Of a DNA stretch of 64,000 bases, positions 47,979 through 61,440 are shown piece after piece. The stretch comes from Solanum dulcamara (lineage: Eukaryota; Streptophyta; Magnoliopsida; Solanales; Solanaceae). The translations under genes were made by a program, and so were the position numbers. The notes beneath the pieces were generated by a model. The model did no database searches. It was not told the DNA's origin and was given only the letters and a program-made list of their open reading frames with translations. Where the stretch lies: assembly GCF_947179165.1 (NCBI RefSeq), contig NC_077242.1:3038001-3102000 (forward strand), read 5' to 3'. Within the stretch, counting starts at the first letter, position 1. Every line of letters begins with the position of its first letter.

Positions 47979-50900
47979 TCACTTATGTATTCTCCTAAGT
48001 AATCTGTACTGGCCAAAGACATTCTTCTGCTGCCATTGATTTGGAATATAGAATGACCGATACATTGGAGGAGATAGTTCCCTGTCTAGATATGGAAGTG
48101 CTGCAACAATCTGTAGGCAAAACTCTCACAAGTTAATAACATGCAGCACGGGGAGGAGAGAGAGATGAGCTTATGAGGATGAGCCAGTACCTCCCATGTA
48201 GACAAGTCACTTCCTCGAGTAGGATAAGGACGTTGAAGTTGCAGCTCTATCAGGAAAGTGCATTGCTCAGGATCCCTAAGCTATAACATTATTACCAAAC
48301 GAAGCTAAGTGTCATCCTATAGTTTAATATATTGCACACTAAAATAAATGGACACTCTTTCTGGTTAAACATAACAGGAGAGTCTGCTTACATATTGCCT
48401 CTCTGATGCCTTGTTCTTATTATTGAAGTAAGATGGTGCTGCTGAGGTACCACCCAAGCTAGAATTGAACGGAATTGGGAGAAGGCCCGTGAATCCATCA
48501 TCCAACCATCGAACTTGGCCCACATAATCAGGAATGAAGAAGGAAGAAGGGAACCGGTGCCACTCACTACCAACGCAAAGGACAGAACCTGAACCAATAT
48601 GGGGACGTTTAAAATATACACGGAGAAATGGATACTGCATGAGTCTTTCAGAGCATGAAAAGATGATGTTGCATCCAGCCTCATATGCTAAACAAAGCAC
48701 CAGAAATGCACCCATCTAGCAAGAACAGAATAAATGGAGAAGCAAGAACATAGCGGTAGCTGTAAAATGGGGGAAAAAATCACACAGTGCCCTGAGGAAA
48801 CTTGTTGCTCACATTTGACAAATGCTCATATTATAGGGCGTTGATCTAAAGACCAGATAAACGGAGAACCACATGATAACAGCAAATCAACGTCTCATAT
48901 GTCGACCTGGACACCTTTTTATTCCTTAATAAGTCCATCTAGGTTCAAATAATTAAAGCAGGTATTCACTTTGAAATTTCAACCCTATGCATTAAAGGCA
49001 CATCTTCGGCTCCAAAATATCAGATTTTAAAAGAGAAATCATTTCACCTTCTCGGTTATCCACTATTGGCAAATGTTACCGGATAAAAGTACTCTTTACA
49101 ACAAATTAAGTTCCAAGAAAAAATTATATGGTAATCGTACAAGTATCTCAATGCCGAGATCATACAATACATGTCATCCTCTGAAAAAAGACTAATTCAT
49201 GCATCAAGATTCATAAACCATTAATCAGATTAAAAGTTCTGAAGATGAAAATTTAACAAGCAGATGTTGAGTTTGTCATTAAGTAGGCTAATCCTCACCT
49301 GTTCCAGCGTCATCATGGTAGTCCAAATGCTTGTAAATCTCAATAGGAGCTGAATAACCATTAATAAGTGAAAATGTCCGAGCGTGGGAGGCACATAGAA
49401 TCAAACCAAGAGCTAGAGGTCTGACAATTTTCGCTATCTGCATAAACAAAGCAAGTGAAAACTATAGGTACTGCTATTGAAGCTTGCCAAATTCTCTTCG
49501 GACATAGGAAATTACCATAACTAGAGTGGATGTACCATTGGGATTATACTTATCCCTGAACAGGTCAGGAAAGCTCTCAATCACAGCAGAAGCAGCAACA
49601 CAGATAAGTGGATATATTGGGTACAGAAATCTGCACAGGCAGTAAACAACGAGTTGTTATATCAGATTTTATTTGCAATTCATGTTACTTTCAATCTCAG
49701 ATGCAGTAAAAAATAGCTTCATGTTTCTTGGCTACAGAAATGGTTGACCAAGGAGCCTTGTCATGAGCCTTATCCAATCGTTTTAGCAACGACACTAGCA
49801 TCTTCCAGGCAATTGTCATTTCGAGTTTCGGGTAAAAAAAAAGCGCTAATACATCAGATATCAAGAACACTGCCCAAAATTCAAACGAAAATAGGTGGAT
49901 TCCAGATAACCAGGACAGACATACAAATTCCTGACGGGGTCGAATTTCAATATAGCACTGCAAAAAAGATATCTGAAGAAGACAATTATAGCTTCACTTT
50001 TACTATATAAGGATTTTAGTAGAGCATGCCGACCAAAAATATCTTTCCAGCTAGCACACTTGTCATAGATGAGCCACTATAAAGGTCTTTTTTGGGTTGA
50101 GCTCAGAAAATCAGGAGTTTCGGCATAATATTCAAGTAGACATGTAATATATGAAATCTATATATTGTCGTGACAAGAAGAAAAACTCATAGAGGATTAA
50201 CCTTTCTTCTTTGTGTGGCTGTAAGGACATAAAGGCAATCCAGAGATAGACAGGTGAAACAACAACGAGCAACTCAGGAGCATACTTCTTCTTAGCAATG
50301 GGTAGTATTGCTAAGAACAGCAGAGCAAACACAAAGCAGAAGTTGAAATTGTTAAAGCCATTCCTCAAATAAAACGATGCCCCTTCAGTACCATAGAGAT
50401 GACTTTCACCACCTCCTAAAACATTGTACACCAGCAAGTTGATAACAGAGGATGTCCACTTCTTATAGTAGTCGTAGTCAACAAGAACTGAGAGTACCTA
50501 GAACAATTTGTACAACAAGTCGAGTCAATAGGCGGCATGAATAGGTGTTCCGGGGAGGGAAAAAAGCATGGCAGCAGCACTAAAACGGGTAAAAACCTAT
50601 TAGGTTAAGTATTTTGAAATTTCAATATAGGAAGACAGACTTGCATATTAAATTTTAGCAACATGAACATTTGGTCGATGATCTTTGTGCATTACGGTAA
50701 GTATGAATAACTCTATATATTGGAAATTCAATACTTAATTTTTGTTCCCTTAGAGAAAACTTCCCAAATTTTAAGCTTGAACATGAAAACTCAACATGGC
50801 AGGAGACTTAATATAAAAAAAAAAGGGCAGCCCGGTGCACTTAAGCTCCCGCTATGCGCAGGGTCCGGGGAAGGGCCCGACCACAAGGGGTCTATTGTAC

Positions 50901-52696
50901 GCAGCCTTACCTTGCATTTCTGCCAGAGGCTGTTTCCAAGGCTTGAGACTTAATATGATATGATTAAACTTACCATAAGGACGATAGAAGTGACAACACC
51001 TGTAAGAAACACAGGTTTGAAGCTCTTAATCAGTGAGTAAATTGTCAGTGGAAGAAAAGCAAGGATCGAAAATGGCCAGCCCAGAATCACTCCAGCGGCA
51101 GCAACAGAAACTGCCATGGCAGGCTTATTAAATAGAAATAGTGCTGAAGAAAGAGACATTGCATACATTGAAAATGAACTCGGAAGGAAACCTGCATAAA
51201 GGACACGTAATAGGCATTAGTATTATGAGAAAGTCGACACAGGGTATTGACAACCAACATTAAGGAGTCACCCACACATATCTAAATCACATAGTATGAA
51301 TGCACAGAGAAAAACAGTGAAATTTAAAAATCATTAAATTGTTTACCACCGGTAAATAAAAACCTCAAATAGTTTAATGAAAGTAACACACTCGTGCTTC
51401 ATTAATTGTTTACCACCAACAAGGAAAAGCCTCAAACATAGTTTAGTGAGAAAACATACTCGTGCTAGCAAAGAAACAACCACTTCCTAAGCATAGCATT
51501 GCGAGTGCATATGATGCAAGGCGCTTTCCATATTTCCGGGAAAGGGCTACAACTAGAGCAGCATCACTGATGACAGACAGCCCTGCAAGAAAAATTCTCA
51601 CAGCATAAAATACTCTCACCTGTCACGTTGAAAAATGGAGAAATTAGAGAATGAATAACTGAAATGAGTAATGATAAGATTATTTCTTTAAAATATCAGT
51701 GAGTAATGATGAGAAATATCTGCGGGAATAAAAATAATATCACCTTTTCCTCTCCAAACCACCAAGCAGCAGGCCAACCCACCAGTTTGTGAAGCAGGAT
51801 ATACAGATACGACCGCAAGGCAAAGTGCGAACTGCAAAGACATGTAACCTAACTTTGTAAAGTAATATCATAACAAACTGAACTCTAGTTACTAAAAGGG
51901 AATCATACTAATATCATCAACCAGTCAACTGTGCTTCAATCCCAAACAAAATTCAGGTTGGCTATAAGATTCCTTCATAACCATTCCTCTCTATTCGACC
52001 CTAAATCATTCCAATACCAGTTTGCTAATAAATAATTCATCTAATATGGCAAATAATGGGTTCTCTAAATCACACACATACTCTCCACACTGGCACACAA
52101 GTCTCTAACCAAATTAGAGGCCCCTCACCACACATCGACCTAATTTATATGCAGCAATAATGACTAAACCTTAATCTCAACTAGTTAATACCCTCTAATG
52201 AATCGTTAGCTGCCAAATCTCAAAATATATGTCCAGGCACATGTACCGAAGGATGAAGCTGCAAGTAAAGATTAGTATCACTGGATACTGCACCAACTTT
52301 GTTTAATGGAGCAAAAAAATGATCATTTAGGGGAAATTAAAGCAAATGCTACATATCAGCTATTCCAAACCAACATTTGACTATGCAATCATTGTATATC
52401 ATAGAATTGAAGATGGTGAACCTGTATTCCCAAGTTTGGAAGCCAGACTCGTAAAGCAAGTAGTGAAGAGGCTCCCAGTAATTGAACACCTCGTCACAAT
52501 CGTGAATAATATTTGACGTAGCGCTCATGTGCCTCAACATCCCTAGGCAAATCAACGGCAGAAGCCAACCTAGTCCTCTATCGACGCCTTCATTTTCACC
52601 GTCCGATCTCTCTGGCTTATCTACCTTTGAATACGCCGGAGATGACGCCGTCTCCGGAGGATCCAACGGCAAGGCTCGTCTCTGTCTCGTCGCCAT
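47979..52696 (-). CDS. ALG9: ALG9, Dol-P-Man dependent alpha-1,2-mannosyltransferase
   Basis: Ten exons on the minus strand: 52422-52696, 51744-51831, 51460-51619, 50974-51191, 50202-50497, 49516-49630, 49299-49437, 48392-48588, 48191-48280 and 47979-48110. They join in phase to 569 residues; the Arabidopsis protein is about 570. ALG9 adds the seventh and ninth mannoses to the dolichol-linked N-glycan precursor in the ER lumen, using dolichol-phosphate mannose. The GT22-family motif IHDCDEVFNYWEPLHYLLY (residues 64-82) supplies the acidic residues after the first membrane segment. ERFLYPIYPLICVAASAVIE is the other family hallmark. Several hydrophobic segments follow (for example FNFCFVFALLFLAILPIA). 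Residues 1-40 are a charged cytosolic tail. A SINE sits in the 50498-50973 intron. Exons 5, 7 and 8 read on into introns with plausible residues, which could mislead gene finders. Confidence 0.94.
50803..50956 (-). mobile_element. 5'-truncated SINE in an ALG9 intron
   Basis: The element 50815-50944 reads on the minus strand like 6040-6229: AGGCTGCGTACAATAGACCC, then CCGGACCCTGCGCATAGCGG, ending GCACCGGGCTGCCC and a T run. GAGACTTAATAT flanks it exactly (50803-50814 and 50945-50956), a 12-bp target duplication. It shares the sense orientation of ALG9. Confidence 0.85.
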
Positions 52697-54043
52697 AGCT
52701 ATTTCACTGCTTAGTCTCCTTTTTCTTCTGGAAATTTCTGTATTTTCTTCTCTACATTTGGCGGAGCGGTTTTTTTGCAGTTGAAAGGACTTTCCGGTTG
52801 GGGGAATCCGGTTCAGAGAGATCCTTTGCTTCTTCTTAAAGTTTTAAACTCATCTTTTAGCAGAAAGTTGGAGAAATTGACAAATATGGTCCCTTGTGTT
52901 TAGAAGTAGGTTCAAAATGATACTTAAAGATATTCTTGAGTAGCTTTGGTCCTTTAAGTTCGTTGAAAGTGAGTATTTTTATCAATCAAATACCAACAAA
53001 CTTTGGTTGTTAAATTTTAAAAACAGTAACAAAAAAAGTTCTTTTTATTCTTTACAAAGTAGCTAGTGTTTTCTTATATTCTATTAAACTACATAGATAA
53101 ATACCCTAAAACATTTGTTTGATTTGAGTGAGTTGAAGAGTTAACTCTTACATAAAAATCAACATAAACTTATACGATATTTAATTGGGAGATTTAGGGG
53201 TTCTAATCTGCACATAGCACTAGTTAATACAATATTTGGTTCCTCTCTTTTATGTTTCATATAAATAATACCTAGCATTAATTATGCGGACATCCATATA
53301 TAGTTTTATGCTAATTGATAGAATGTGGAATAAATGTGGTATATTAACAATACATGGAGTAAATGTGCTAAATTGATAAAAGAAACCATCGTTACAGTGA
53401 GTAGGTCATATAACAACAAAAATGTATACGGTGTAATTTCACAAGTCTAGTCTGAAAAGAGTAAAATATACACAAACTTTACCTTTATATTTATGGTGTA
53501 GAGAAGTTATTTCCAATATAATCCTACCAAATGGAGTCTGAAAAAGATAAAATGTACGTAGACACTATCTCTATTTTTGTGAGATAAAAAAACTGTTTCC
53601 AATAGACCTCGATTTAAAAGAAATAGTGAGAAGATCATATTTTGTTAAAAAAACAAACAATGACATGAGTTTAAACGGAGATTCATGATCTTGTGAAGTT
53701 TCATATAGCCGATCCAGCTTGTTTAGGAATGAGATATTGTTCTTAAAATTTAAGTAAAACCTAGACCCATTGCAAAGCATAAGATGCTAAACTGAAGTCT
53801 GAAAGGTTGGAACTGAGAGTAATTGTAAAAAGAAGCATTTGGTAAATGAAGAAAAGTACTCTTTTGCAGCATAGTTTTATTCAAGAAGCTAGTAAACAAG
53901 GGGGGTATAATTATTCACCCATTAGATGGGGTAACTAAACTAGAAGTTGCAAACAAAATGAACTTGAGGATACATGATTCTTAATGTATACTTTAGGATG
54001 GGCAAGTACTTCACCAACCATCAAAACATAAAACAGAATAGAT
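52697..54043. other. Gap between the ALG9 promoter and the PEPC 3' end
   Basis: It holds the ALG9 5' leader and promoter, then AT-rich DNA. Two eroded SINE-like fragments occur at about 53405-53600 (GTGTAATTTCACAAGTCTAG and CCAAATGGAGTCTGAAAAAG). No gene was found. Confidence 0.4.
53876..53881 (-). terminator. Possible poly(A) signal of the PEPC gene
   Basis: The minus strand reads AATAAA about 165 bases after the PEPC stop codon, a usual distance for a plant 3' UTR. Confidence 0.4.
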
Positions 54044-57000
54044 TTAACCAGTATTCTGCATTCCAGCAGCTATACCCTTCATGGTCAAGATGAGTGTGTC
54101 TTCCAAGCCGGGAGCATAATCACTTCGTGGATTCAGGCTCACGAGTTCAGCAGCAGGCTTCGATTCAATGTATTCCTTGGTAATGTGAGGCCTCAGAATG
54201 ACGTTGTAGGTTGGATCACGAATTCTCTTTAGTGTGTAAGCTTGGCACACATTTAAGGTAGTAATATAGGAATCACGCAACCTGAGTCGTTGCTTTAAGT
54301 AGGGGTCTCCCTCCAGAAGATCCTTGTGTCCAGCAATCTATACAAAAGCAACATAAAGAACACGGATATCATGTGATCAAACATGATGAGTAACAACATG
54401 TGCCAAGTGCAAGAACTTGGTCAAAATTAATTTACCTGAAGCAGGAGGCTCTTTGTCTCCTCATAATTGGACCTCAAAAGCTCACCGAAGGACCACAAAT
54501 CTTCAGAAACCAGAAGCTTGTCGTACAAAGCAGCAATGCCGGGGTCTCCCTTGGCAAACACCATCTCAATCAAATCAGCAGTAACTCTAAAGAATGGCCA
54601 TTTTTTGTGCATGTCCTGCAGCATATGGAGGTTGTTTTTATCCTTGCTAAGTGCATACTTAAATGCTGCCCCAAAGCCAAGCCAGACTGGCAGATGAAAC
54701 CTAGTCTGGGTCCATGCAAAGATCCATGGAATAGCTCTAAGTGTTTCAATGCCTCCACTTGGTTTACGCTTTGATGGACGGCTACCAATGTTCATTCGAC
54801 CATACTCCAGCTCGGGTGTTGCCTACAATTGTGATCCAAAAGAAAAAATTAACTTATTAAAGTCAGAGAAATATTTGTTATCCTTTGCTAACACCTATTG
54901 TTTGAGAAGTAATATAATGCATTTTCCTAGCACACTGACCAGGCGGAAGTACTCGACAAATCGGGGTTCCTTGAATACTATTGACCTATACTTCTCTGTA
55001 GCAACGACAGCAATTTCATCCAGAAGTGCACGCCATTCTGGCTTTGGGGAGAGAGGTGGATTCATTCCATGTTCTAGGGTGGCAGAAGTGAAACGCTGGA
55101 GTGTCCTAAAACACAAGTGTTCCTCCCCAAATGATTGCTCAATAACCTCACCTTGAACTGTTACACGAAGAGATCCCTGAATTGTATCAGGTGGCTGAGA
55201 TAATATAGCAAGATGGCTGGGACCACCTCCTCTTCCAACTGTACCACCTCTGCCATGGAACATAATTAGCTTCACGCCATATTGTTTGGCAACTTTTATA
55301 AGCTCCTCTTGAGCCTTATATAGCTGCCATGCTGCCGACAGCCGACCAGCATCCTTTCCAGAGTCTGAGTAGCCAATCATGACCTCTTGCTTCCCATTAA
55401 TGCGGTTTTTGTACCACTCAATAGAAAAGAGACGTGCAACAGCAGCAGGAGCAGCCTCCAGATCATCCAATTTCTCAAAAAGTGGAACTACCCGTAAAGG
55501 TTGCTTCACGTGGCATTCACGCTGTAGAAGCTCAACAGCAAGCACATCAGATGGTGCAGTGGCCATTGAGATGATGTATGCCCCAAAGCAGTCTGATGGA
55601 AGTTCTGATATGACATGGAATGTATTCAAAACATCAGCAATTTCTTCAGTTTTTGGAAGATCGGGTCCAAATAGAGGTCGCTTGCCGCTGAGTTCAGAGA
55701 GAAGCCACTCTTGTCTATGTTCCTCAGACCACTCTCGATATGAACCAATTTCCAAGTGCTGGGTAATGGCATCAAGGACATCAGTGTGGCGATCCGACTC
55801 TTGTCTTATGTCAAGTCTCACAAGTGAGAGTCCAAAGGTGGAAACTTGTCGTAGAAAATCCAGAAGGCTTCCGTCAGCAATTGGTCCATCCCCACAAGCA
55901 CAAAGAGATCTGTAGCAGAGCTCAAGAGGTTCCAAGAACTACACAAAATGTGCAACCACTTTAGTAACTTATCTATTCAGGCAAAAGAATCAGTTTGTGG
56001 GGAAGAAAATATAAATACAGACAATTTTGACAGAATACAAATGTGCATGCCAATGCTCACACAACAACAAAGAGACATGGCACATTCACTTCTCTAGTCC
56101 CTTTATCAGGAATAACATGTCAAGTTGAACAAAAAATAACAATGCTGCTTAATTATAGATGTTCCACTTTTACAAATGGGGCATGGTTAACAGAGAAGAA
56201 GAAAGATAACAAAATAATTAAGTGTTGCACAAGAGTAGAGGAGTGGACCCATCCTCCACAGAGAACCATGAGCCACTGACCCTTGGGGATTTCTAAAAAA
56301 ATACTAACAATAATGAAGTGTTGCACACCTGCTCGATGTTAGTGTATGTTGCCTCCTCGGGAATTTCAGAGAACCCATTGGATAGCAGTTGGCGAGTACG
56401 CTCACGTGTATGATATAGCTTATCTCTCACATCACCAATAATTACACGATATGGTTCATTGGGTGGAACTTGTTTCCAGAATTCTACATCAAAAGTAAAT
56501 TTTGAAGGTCAAGAGTTATGCAATTGCTCTGTTGGAGAGGTAGAGAGAAATTCATGCAGCTTCTGAAGACTGACTAAAGCACCAGATGCTGAAAATCTTT
56601 TCTTTTTAAATCAGAGACAACACCACACCTTTTTCTCACTTGAAATGGAGAACAGGCAAAAGGTTACCTTAAATCAGTACTCCGAGCAGTGCTATCAAAT
56701 TTATTTGGAACTAGCAAGTTATTTTAATTAGCATTCATTCTAGTTACCTATATAGTGTTTTTCTTCTCTCTTTAATGAACGGTGTTGTTCATCTGCCCGA
56801 ACGCGAAGCTCGTCATTGCAACGCCACATAGATAACTGAAACAACGTTCTAGTCAGAATCATCTATAGGGCGTAAAAAATGATAACTTTTCAAAATAGAC
56901 AACCCAAGAGGAGAAGTCAGAAAATTATGCAAGTGTTGTAAATTACCTCAAACATTAGATCATCTATCTGAGAATAGTACAAATTAGCTGCCATCATTCG

Positions 57001-59922
57001 GGCCAATAAGCAAACATCTCTAGTGACCTCAGGAGTCACTCTTGGATTACCTGCATTTAGTGGCAGACATATCCTGAGTGACTGATGAAAGCAATATTTA
57101 CATGATCTTCTATCAAAGAAATCTATGTAGCAATATCTTTAGAAGATATCTCGAGAGAAGAGCTTAGAGAGCTTTGCTTCTGTCCAATGCCCTTCTGAAT
57201 GTATCATGATTCAAATTATCAAAGGTTAAAACTCTCTACTGCCAACTAAAGTAACTGTAAACAGCATTGTTAAAAGGAGAGGAAATGTACCATCACGGTC
57301 GCCACCCATCCAAGACGAGAACTGAATAAGAGGAGCATTATAAGGAACTCGCTCATTAATCCCAATGTTTTTAAGAGCTGTGTCTACACGTCGTAGAAAC
57401 TTCGGAACACCGTTCCAAATTGTTTCATGGAAGTAGCTCATTCCAGCTCTCATTTCATCTTGTGGTGTTGGAGGAGTCCTTCTGATTTCATCAGTGCGGA
57501 AAGCAGCTTGAATCTGCGAGGTGGTAAGCAGGATGCATTGTGAGAAGAGAACATATCCATCTTATAGAAACATTATAATTCACAGAATGTTCAAGTTCGA
57601 TGCTTGAATCCCATATAATTTCTTCTCAAGTGTCACTTGTAACGTGTGAGAAAGGAAAAAAATAAATTAGCAGTGCTTCAATTTTTTAACTTTATTGGAT
57701 TCATGTAACATAGTATGACAAGAATTACTCAATATTTCCCAAGTAAAATTCAGTCACCCGTTACATATTCCACAAGTATCATGAAAAATGGAAAAAGTGA
57801 AGCAAATGGTGAAATCGTTGGACTAGAATATAGAAAGAGTATGAGTATATGTATGTATATACCAAATAAGAGAGGCTACGAAGCAGTTAAGCAACCCGTA
57901 TAGATACATAGATATCATCCATATTCTGGAGAAAGACAAAAGTGGCATAAATTCTAATCAAAGACAAGGAATCCTTCTGTTCATATAAAGGCCATCTCAT
58001 TTTTTAAAAGCGCAACTTCATCGTGATTGAATTTTGAGTGAAAAATAACAATGTCATATAAACTTCTCAAACCTAAAGTTCTATAGAATTATTTTGTGTG
58101 GAGATGAAATTTGACTTCCTAACGACTGAAACAACAGATTGGTTGCTATGTTTTTGGTCGAAGTGATGTCTCTCTGTTTGGAATAGACCAAATAAGGGGT
58201 GAACACCAATATTTACCTCCCTCTGTAAAGCTTCATCAAGTTCCTCTTTATCGTCAGGTGTAATGTCTTTACCATACAACTGAGCCAAGCAATTGCGGAT
58301 TCTAAACAGCAGAAAAGTCAGCACTAAAGAAGTAAAAACAGCTGAACAAAAAGGGAAAAAGAAGACTTCCATGGGTTATGACTGATTATGATAGAATTAA
58401 TAAATAAACAAAATTCAAACTTGTAAAAGAGGTGTAACAAAAGATGCCGATTTCTGAATTGTAAAATTTAAAGACCAGACCTTGCATGCTTCTGAAGCAA
58501 AGATCTCCGGGTAGATTGAGTCGGATGAGCAGTAAAGACCAAATCCACAGTCTGATTCTTCAGAGCATCAAAAACTTCTTGAGGAGACTTCTTCAAGTCC
58601 ACTACAAGCCTCTTGAGCGTTTCTTCAATGTCGGATTCAGTCATCGCGTTGCTTTCATCTAAAAAGTCACCCTTTTTCGACTTTTGCCTCCGACGATAGG
58701 CGATCTGAACCTCCTCAGCCAAGTTGGCCATGTTAAGCATGTGAGAGATAGATTTAGCAACAACAATTGAATCCCCTGGATCCAAACTTGTCAACACACT
58801 GCCAAGCTCCTCCAGCTTCTTCTTATCACGCGTGTTTTCATACTCAGCAGAAAGCTCATAACATTGTTGGACCTAATCACATCCAGAAAATCCAGTATTG
58901 TCAAGGGCGAAAAACGTGAAAAAGCTCTCAAGTCTGTTGGGGCTTTCAGCACAAATAGAGAAAAAGAAAATACAAATATGTATGTGCAGTCTGGGAGTAA
59001 TAATTATAAGCATGAATTTCAAATATATGAACAAAGAAATTGGATTTCGCTCATTGCCAAGGAAAAATATATGCCTTAGAGCATTGATGACCACACTAAA
59101 GCGCCCACTAAGCTTAGCGAGGCAAACCGCTTAACATGTTTTGCTCCTCGCTTCAGTAATTAATCGCATTTTAAGCGCACCTTTATAACACTAAGAAAAT
59201 CTACTACTACAAAACTCGATCAGTTTTTCTTAGTATATCTCAATGAAGTAACAATAACTCAAGCAACTGTTAGTGAACTTTTTCTAATCCTCTAATACAA
59301 TCAGACTACTCAAAACCAAGATACTTTATAATTCTTTCAAAATAGAGAATTCACAGTCACTATATAAATAAGTAACTTGTAAGATTACCATTATTGAAGA
59401 CACAAAATGTTCAACTGAGACTATAGTACTATTTCTTTTATAACCATCATCCAGGCAAGCTTGCGTGTATCTCAACTAATTCCACGGATACTTTCCACCT
59501 CCCACTCAACTAATTCTATAGGATATCTTCCACCTCCCACCACCAACATGTTCTAGATCAGACAAGAAGAAATCACCTAATGTTTTGTCTCCATTGAAAT
59601 TCAACCCCACTTCATCGACCACTAGGCTGCTACTATAGTACTATACACACATAAAAATCAAATCTAAAAGCTAATCTTTAGTTAAAACACAGTTCTTGAA
59701 AATCACAAAAATAATTAGAAAAAAACAATCGATTTTTGAAATGCATATACATACAGTTTCTTTGATACCCTCTCCATGCAAATCCTGAAGAATGTCAAGG
59801 AACCGATCCAAAAGCAAAGCATCATACTCCACAAGCTTATCATCTTCAGAAACCTTAGCAGGTACCAAAAGCCTTAACTGTGCATCTATAGATGCTAATT
59901 TCTCCAAATTACGATTTGCCAT
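54044..59922 (-). CDS. PPC: Phosphoenolpyruvate carboxylase, plant type, C3 form
   Basis: Ten exons on the minus strand (59755-59922, 58481-58872, 58217-58301, 57291-57513, 56947-57050, 56748-56835, 56329-56483, 54940-55938, 54436-54822, 54044-54337) join in phase to 964 residues, the family's usual length and exon count. The cytosolic enzyme fixes bicarbonate on phosphoenolpyruvate to make oxaloacetate. Seen here: the N-terminal phosphorylation motif [12 protein letters not shown] (Ser11, target of PEPC kinase), TAHPTQ with catalytic His172, [11 protein letters not shown] with Lys600, [13 protein letters not shown] near 633-645, and the C-terminal QNTG. Residue 774 is Ala (PWIFAWTQ) and 884 is Arg (LKQR). 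In Flaveria numbering both mark the C3, malate-sensitive state. The presence of Ser11 and QNTG rules out the bacterial-type class. The ATG follows a non-coding exon. Confidence 0.97.
59085..59195. repeat. GCGC/AAGC-rich repeat in PEPC intron 1
   Basis: The segment CACTAAAGCGCCCACTAAGC to TTTTAAGCGCACCTTTATAAC stands out by its repeated AAGC and GCGC words. It resembles a small dispersed repeat common in Solanaceae introns. No target duplication was identified. Confidence 0.4.
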
Positions 59923-59957
59923 CAACCCCTTTATTCTACAACAACAAAATCAAGATC

Positions 59958-60169
59958 CTGCAAAAAAAAAAAAAAGTGGGGCATTACATGAAGATCATAA
60001 ATTTTTAATACAAATTACTAGGGCCACAGTATCTTGATCATGACCCCATTAAAACAGAATTTTTAAAAAAGGGGTTTTGAGGGGTCCACATGAAACAAAA
60101 AAAAGCTCAAATTTTGAGCATTTGGCAATGGAAAAAAGATTGTTAACTGTAACATAAATAAGGAAATAC
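59958..60169 (-). other. Intron in the PEPC 5' leader
   Basis: On the minus strand, ATCAGATTCAG|GTATTTCC at 60170/60169 is a good donor, and a T-rich tract ending TTTTTGCAG|GATCTTG at 59958/59957 is a good acceptor. The resulting 212-bp intron lies just before the short leader that ends at the ATG (59922). Leader introns are known in plant PEPC genes and often raise expression. Confidence 0.65.
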
Positions 60170-60321
60170 CTGAATCTGATATATTTCAGATTACAGATGA
60201 AGAAGAACAGTAGGAAAAACAAAAAATCAAATCTTTTTTTTTTACACAGAATTTTTTTTTGGGGATTTTTTTTTTTTTTTTTTGAGGGAGGTATGATCTA
60301 AAGTGATGGAACTGGTTAAGC

Positions 60322-60331
60322 TTATATATAG
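60322..60331 (-). promoter_or_regulatory. TATA box of the PEPC gene
   Basis: The minus strand reads TATATATAAG about 150 bp upstream of the proposed leader donor site. The stretch between them is A-rich on the minus strand. The position fits a leader of about 120 bases in exon 1. Confidence 0.5.
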
Positions 60332-61440
60332 AGAAAGAGTGGCCCTCTTTTTACTCTACTTTGTCTATTAATCTCTCACTTTTTCATTATTCATTTTTTA
60401 TATGATATAGATTGCTTATATTATTTTTTATCCGTTATAAATATTCTTTTGGTTCACTTTACTCGTTTATAGTTTGAACTTTGCAGGTTTCTTAATAAAT
60501 TAATTAGTGACCGACTTGAGTATTTTATCATAATAATTATATTAATTAATATTCAGTCTTAAATTTTAAAAAAATGCTTTGAAAAATAAATAAATAAATA
60601 TAGGGTGAAGATTATTTTCAGCTTTTAATTTTGCTTTTAAAATTAAACTTTCTCCACAACTTCGAACAATAATCAAACTCCTTTCTACATCATTCCCTAT
60701 TAGTATCTTTAAGGTAAAGGCATAAAAAAGTTCACTTACACTTAATATTTAAATAAAACAAATAGAATCAAGACATGTATATAATTATATAGATTTTTAT
60801 CACCTAATCATGATTAAATAAGATTAAACTATTTTTAAAAAAAATTGTGACATGAAAGTATCACTAGTGGACCTGTGAACAAAGGTGGTATGAATTGTGT
60901 ATGCCAATTGAACCATTATTATTATCTTAACTGTGACATTTATTTTTATTTTTCTCAAAGCGTGGTATTGCTTATCCCACTAAGCTAGTAATTAAGTGAG
61001 ACAGCAGCAGGGAATAATGCATTAATTAAAACAAAAAAGAGGCACTTTTTCTGGTGTTTTGATGCTTTTTTTTCTCCCCTTTATTTAGTATCCGCATTAA
61101 AGTTTAATTTAATTCATTTATACATTGTATAAGCAATTTTTGAAGGCAACGACCCGAATAATTTTTTCCATTTGAGTTCGAACCCGAAACCTCAACCTAA
61201 GAATGTAGAAAACTCAAACCATCTCACTACAATTTATGAATTGGTTGATGCGGGCGGATCCAGGTAGGATCAAAGGAGGTCATCCAAACCTCTTTCAGCG
61301 GAAAAAATATATATTAGATGTTGGATCCCATTTAACTTTTTGTTTATATGTTTACTTCTTCATATTTTAAATCCCTTTAATGAAAATTTTGACTCAACAT
61401 TTGTTATGCTTTCTTATCTAAACATGACATTGACCAATAT
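60332..61440. other. PEPC upstream region, no further gene
   Basis: AT-rich DNA. A TTGAGTTCGAACCCGAAACCTC segment near 61172-61193 looks like a B-box of a SINE in reverse, without a definable body. A GCGGGCGGATCC patch near 61249-61260 may be an element edge. Confidence 0.4.

Noticed and set aside
48365..48715. 116-codon frame that reads through ALG9 exon 8 upstream
   Set aside because: The upstream 40 or so codons are intron; the AG acceptor at 48589 and phase with exon 7 give the correct protein.
55379..55915. 178-codon plus-strand frame across PEPC exon 8
   Set aside because: It is the antisense shadow of a highly conserved 999-bp PEPC exon.
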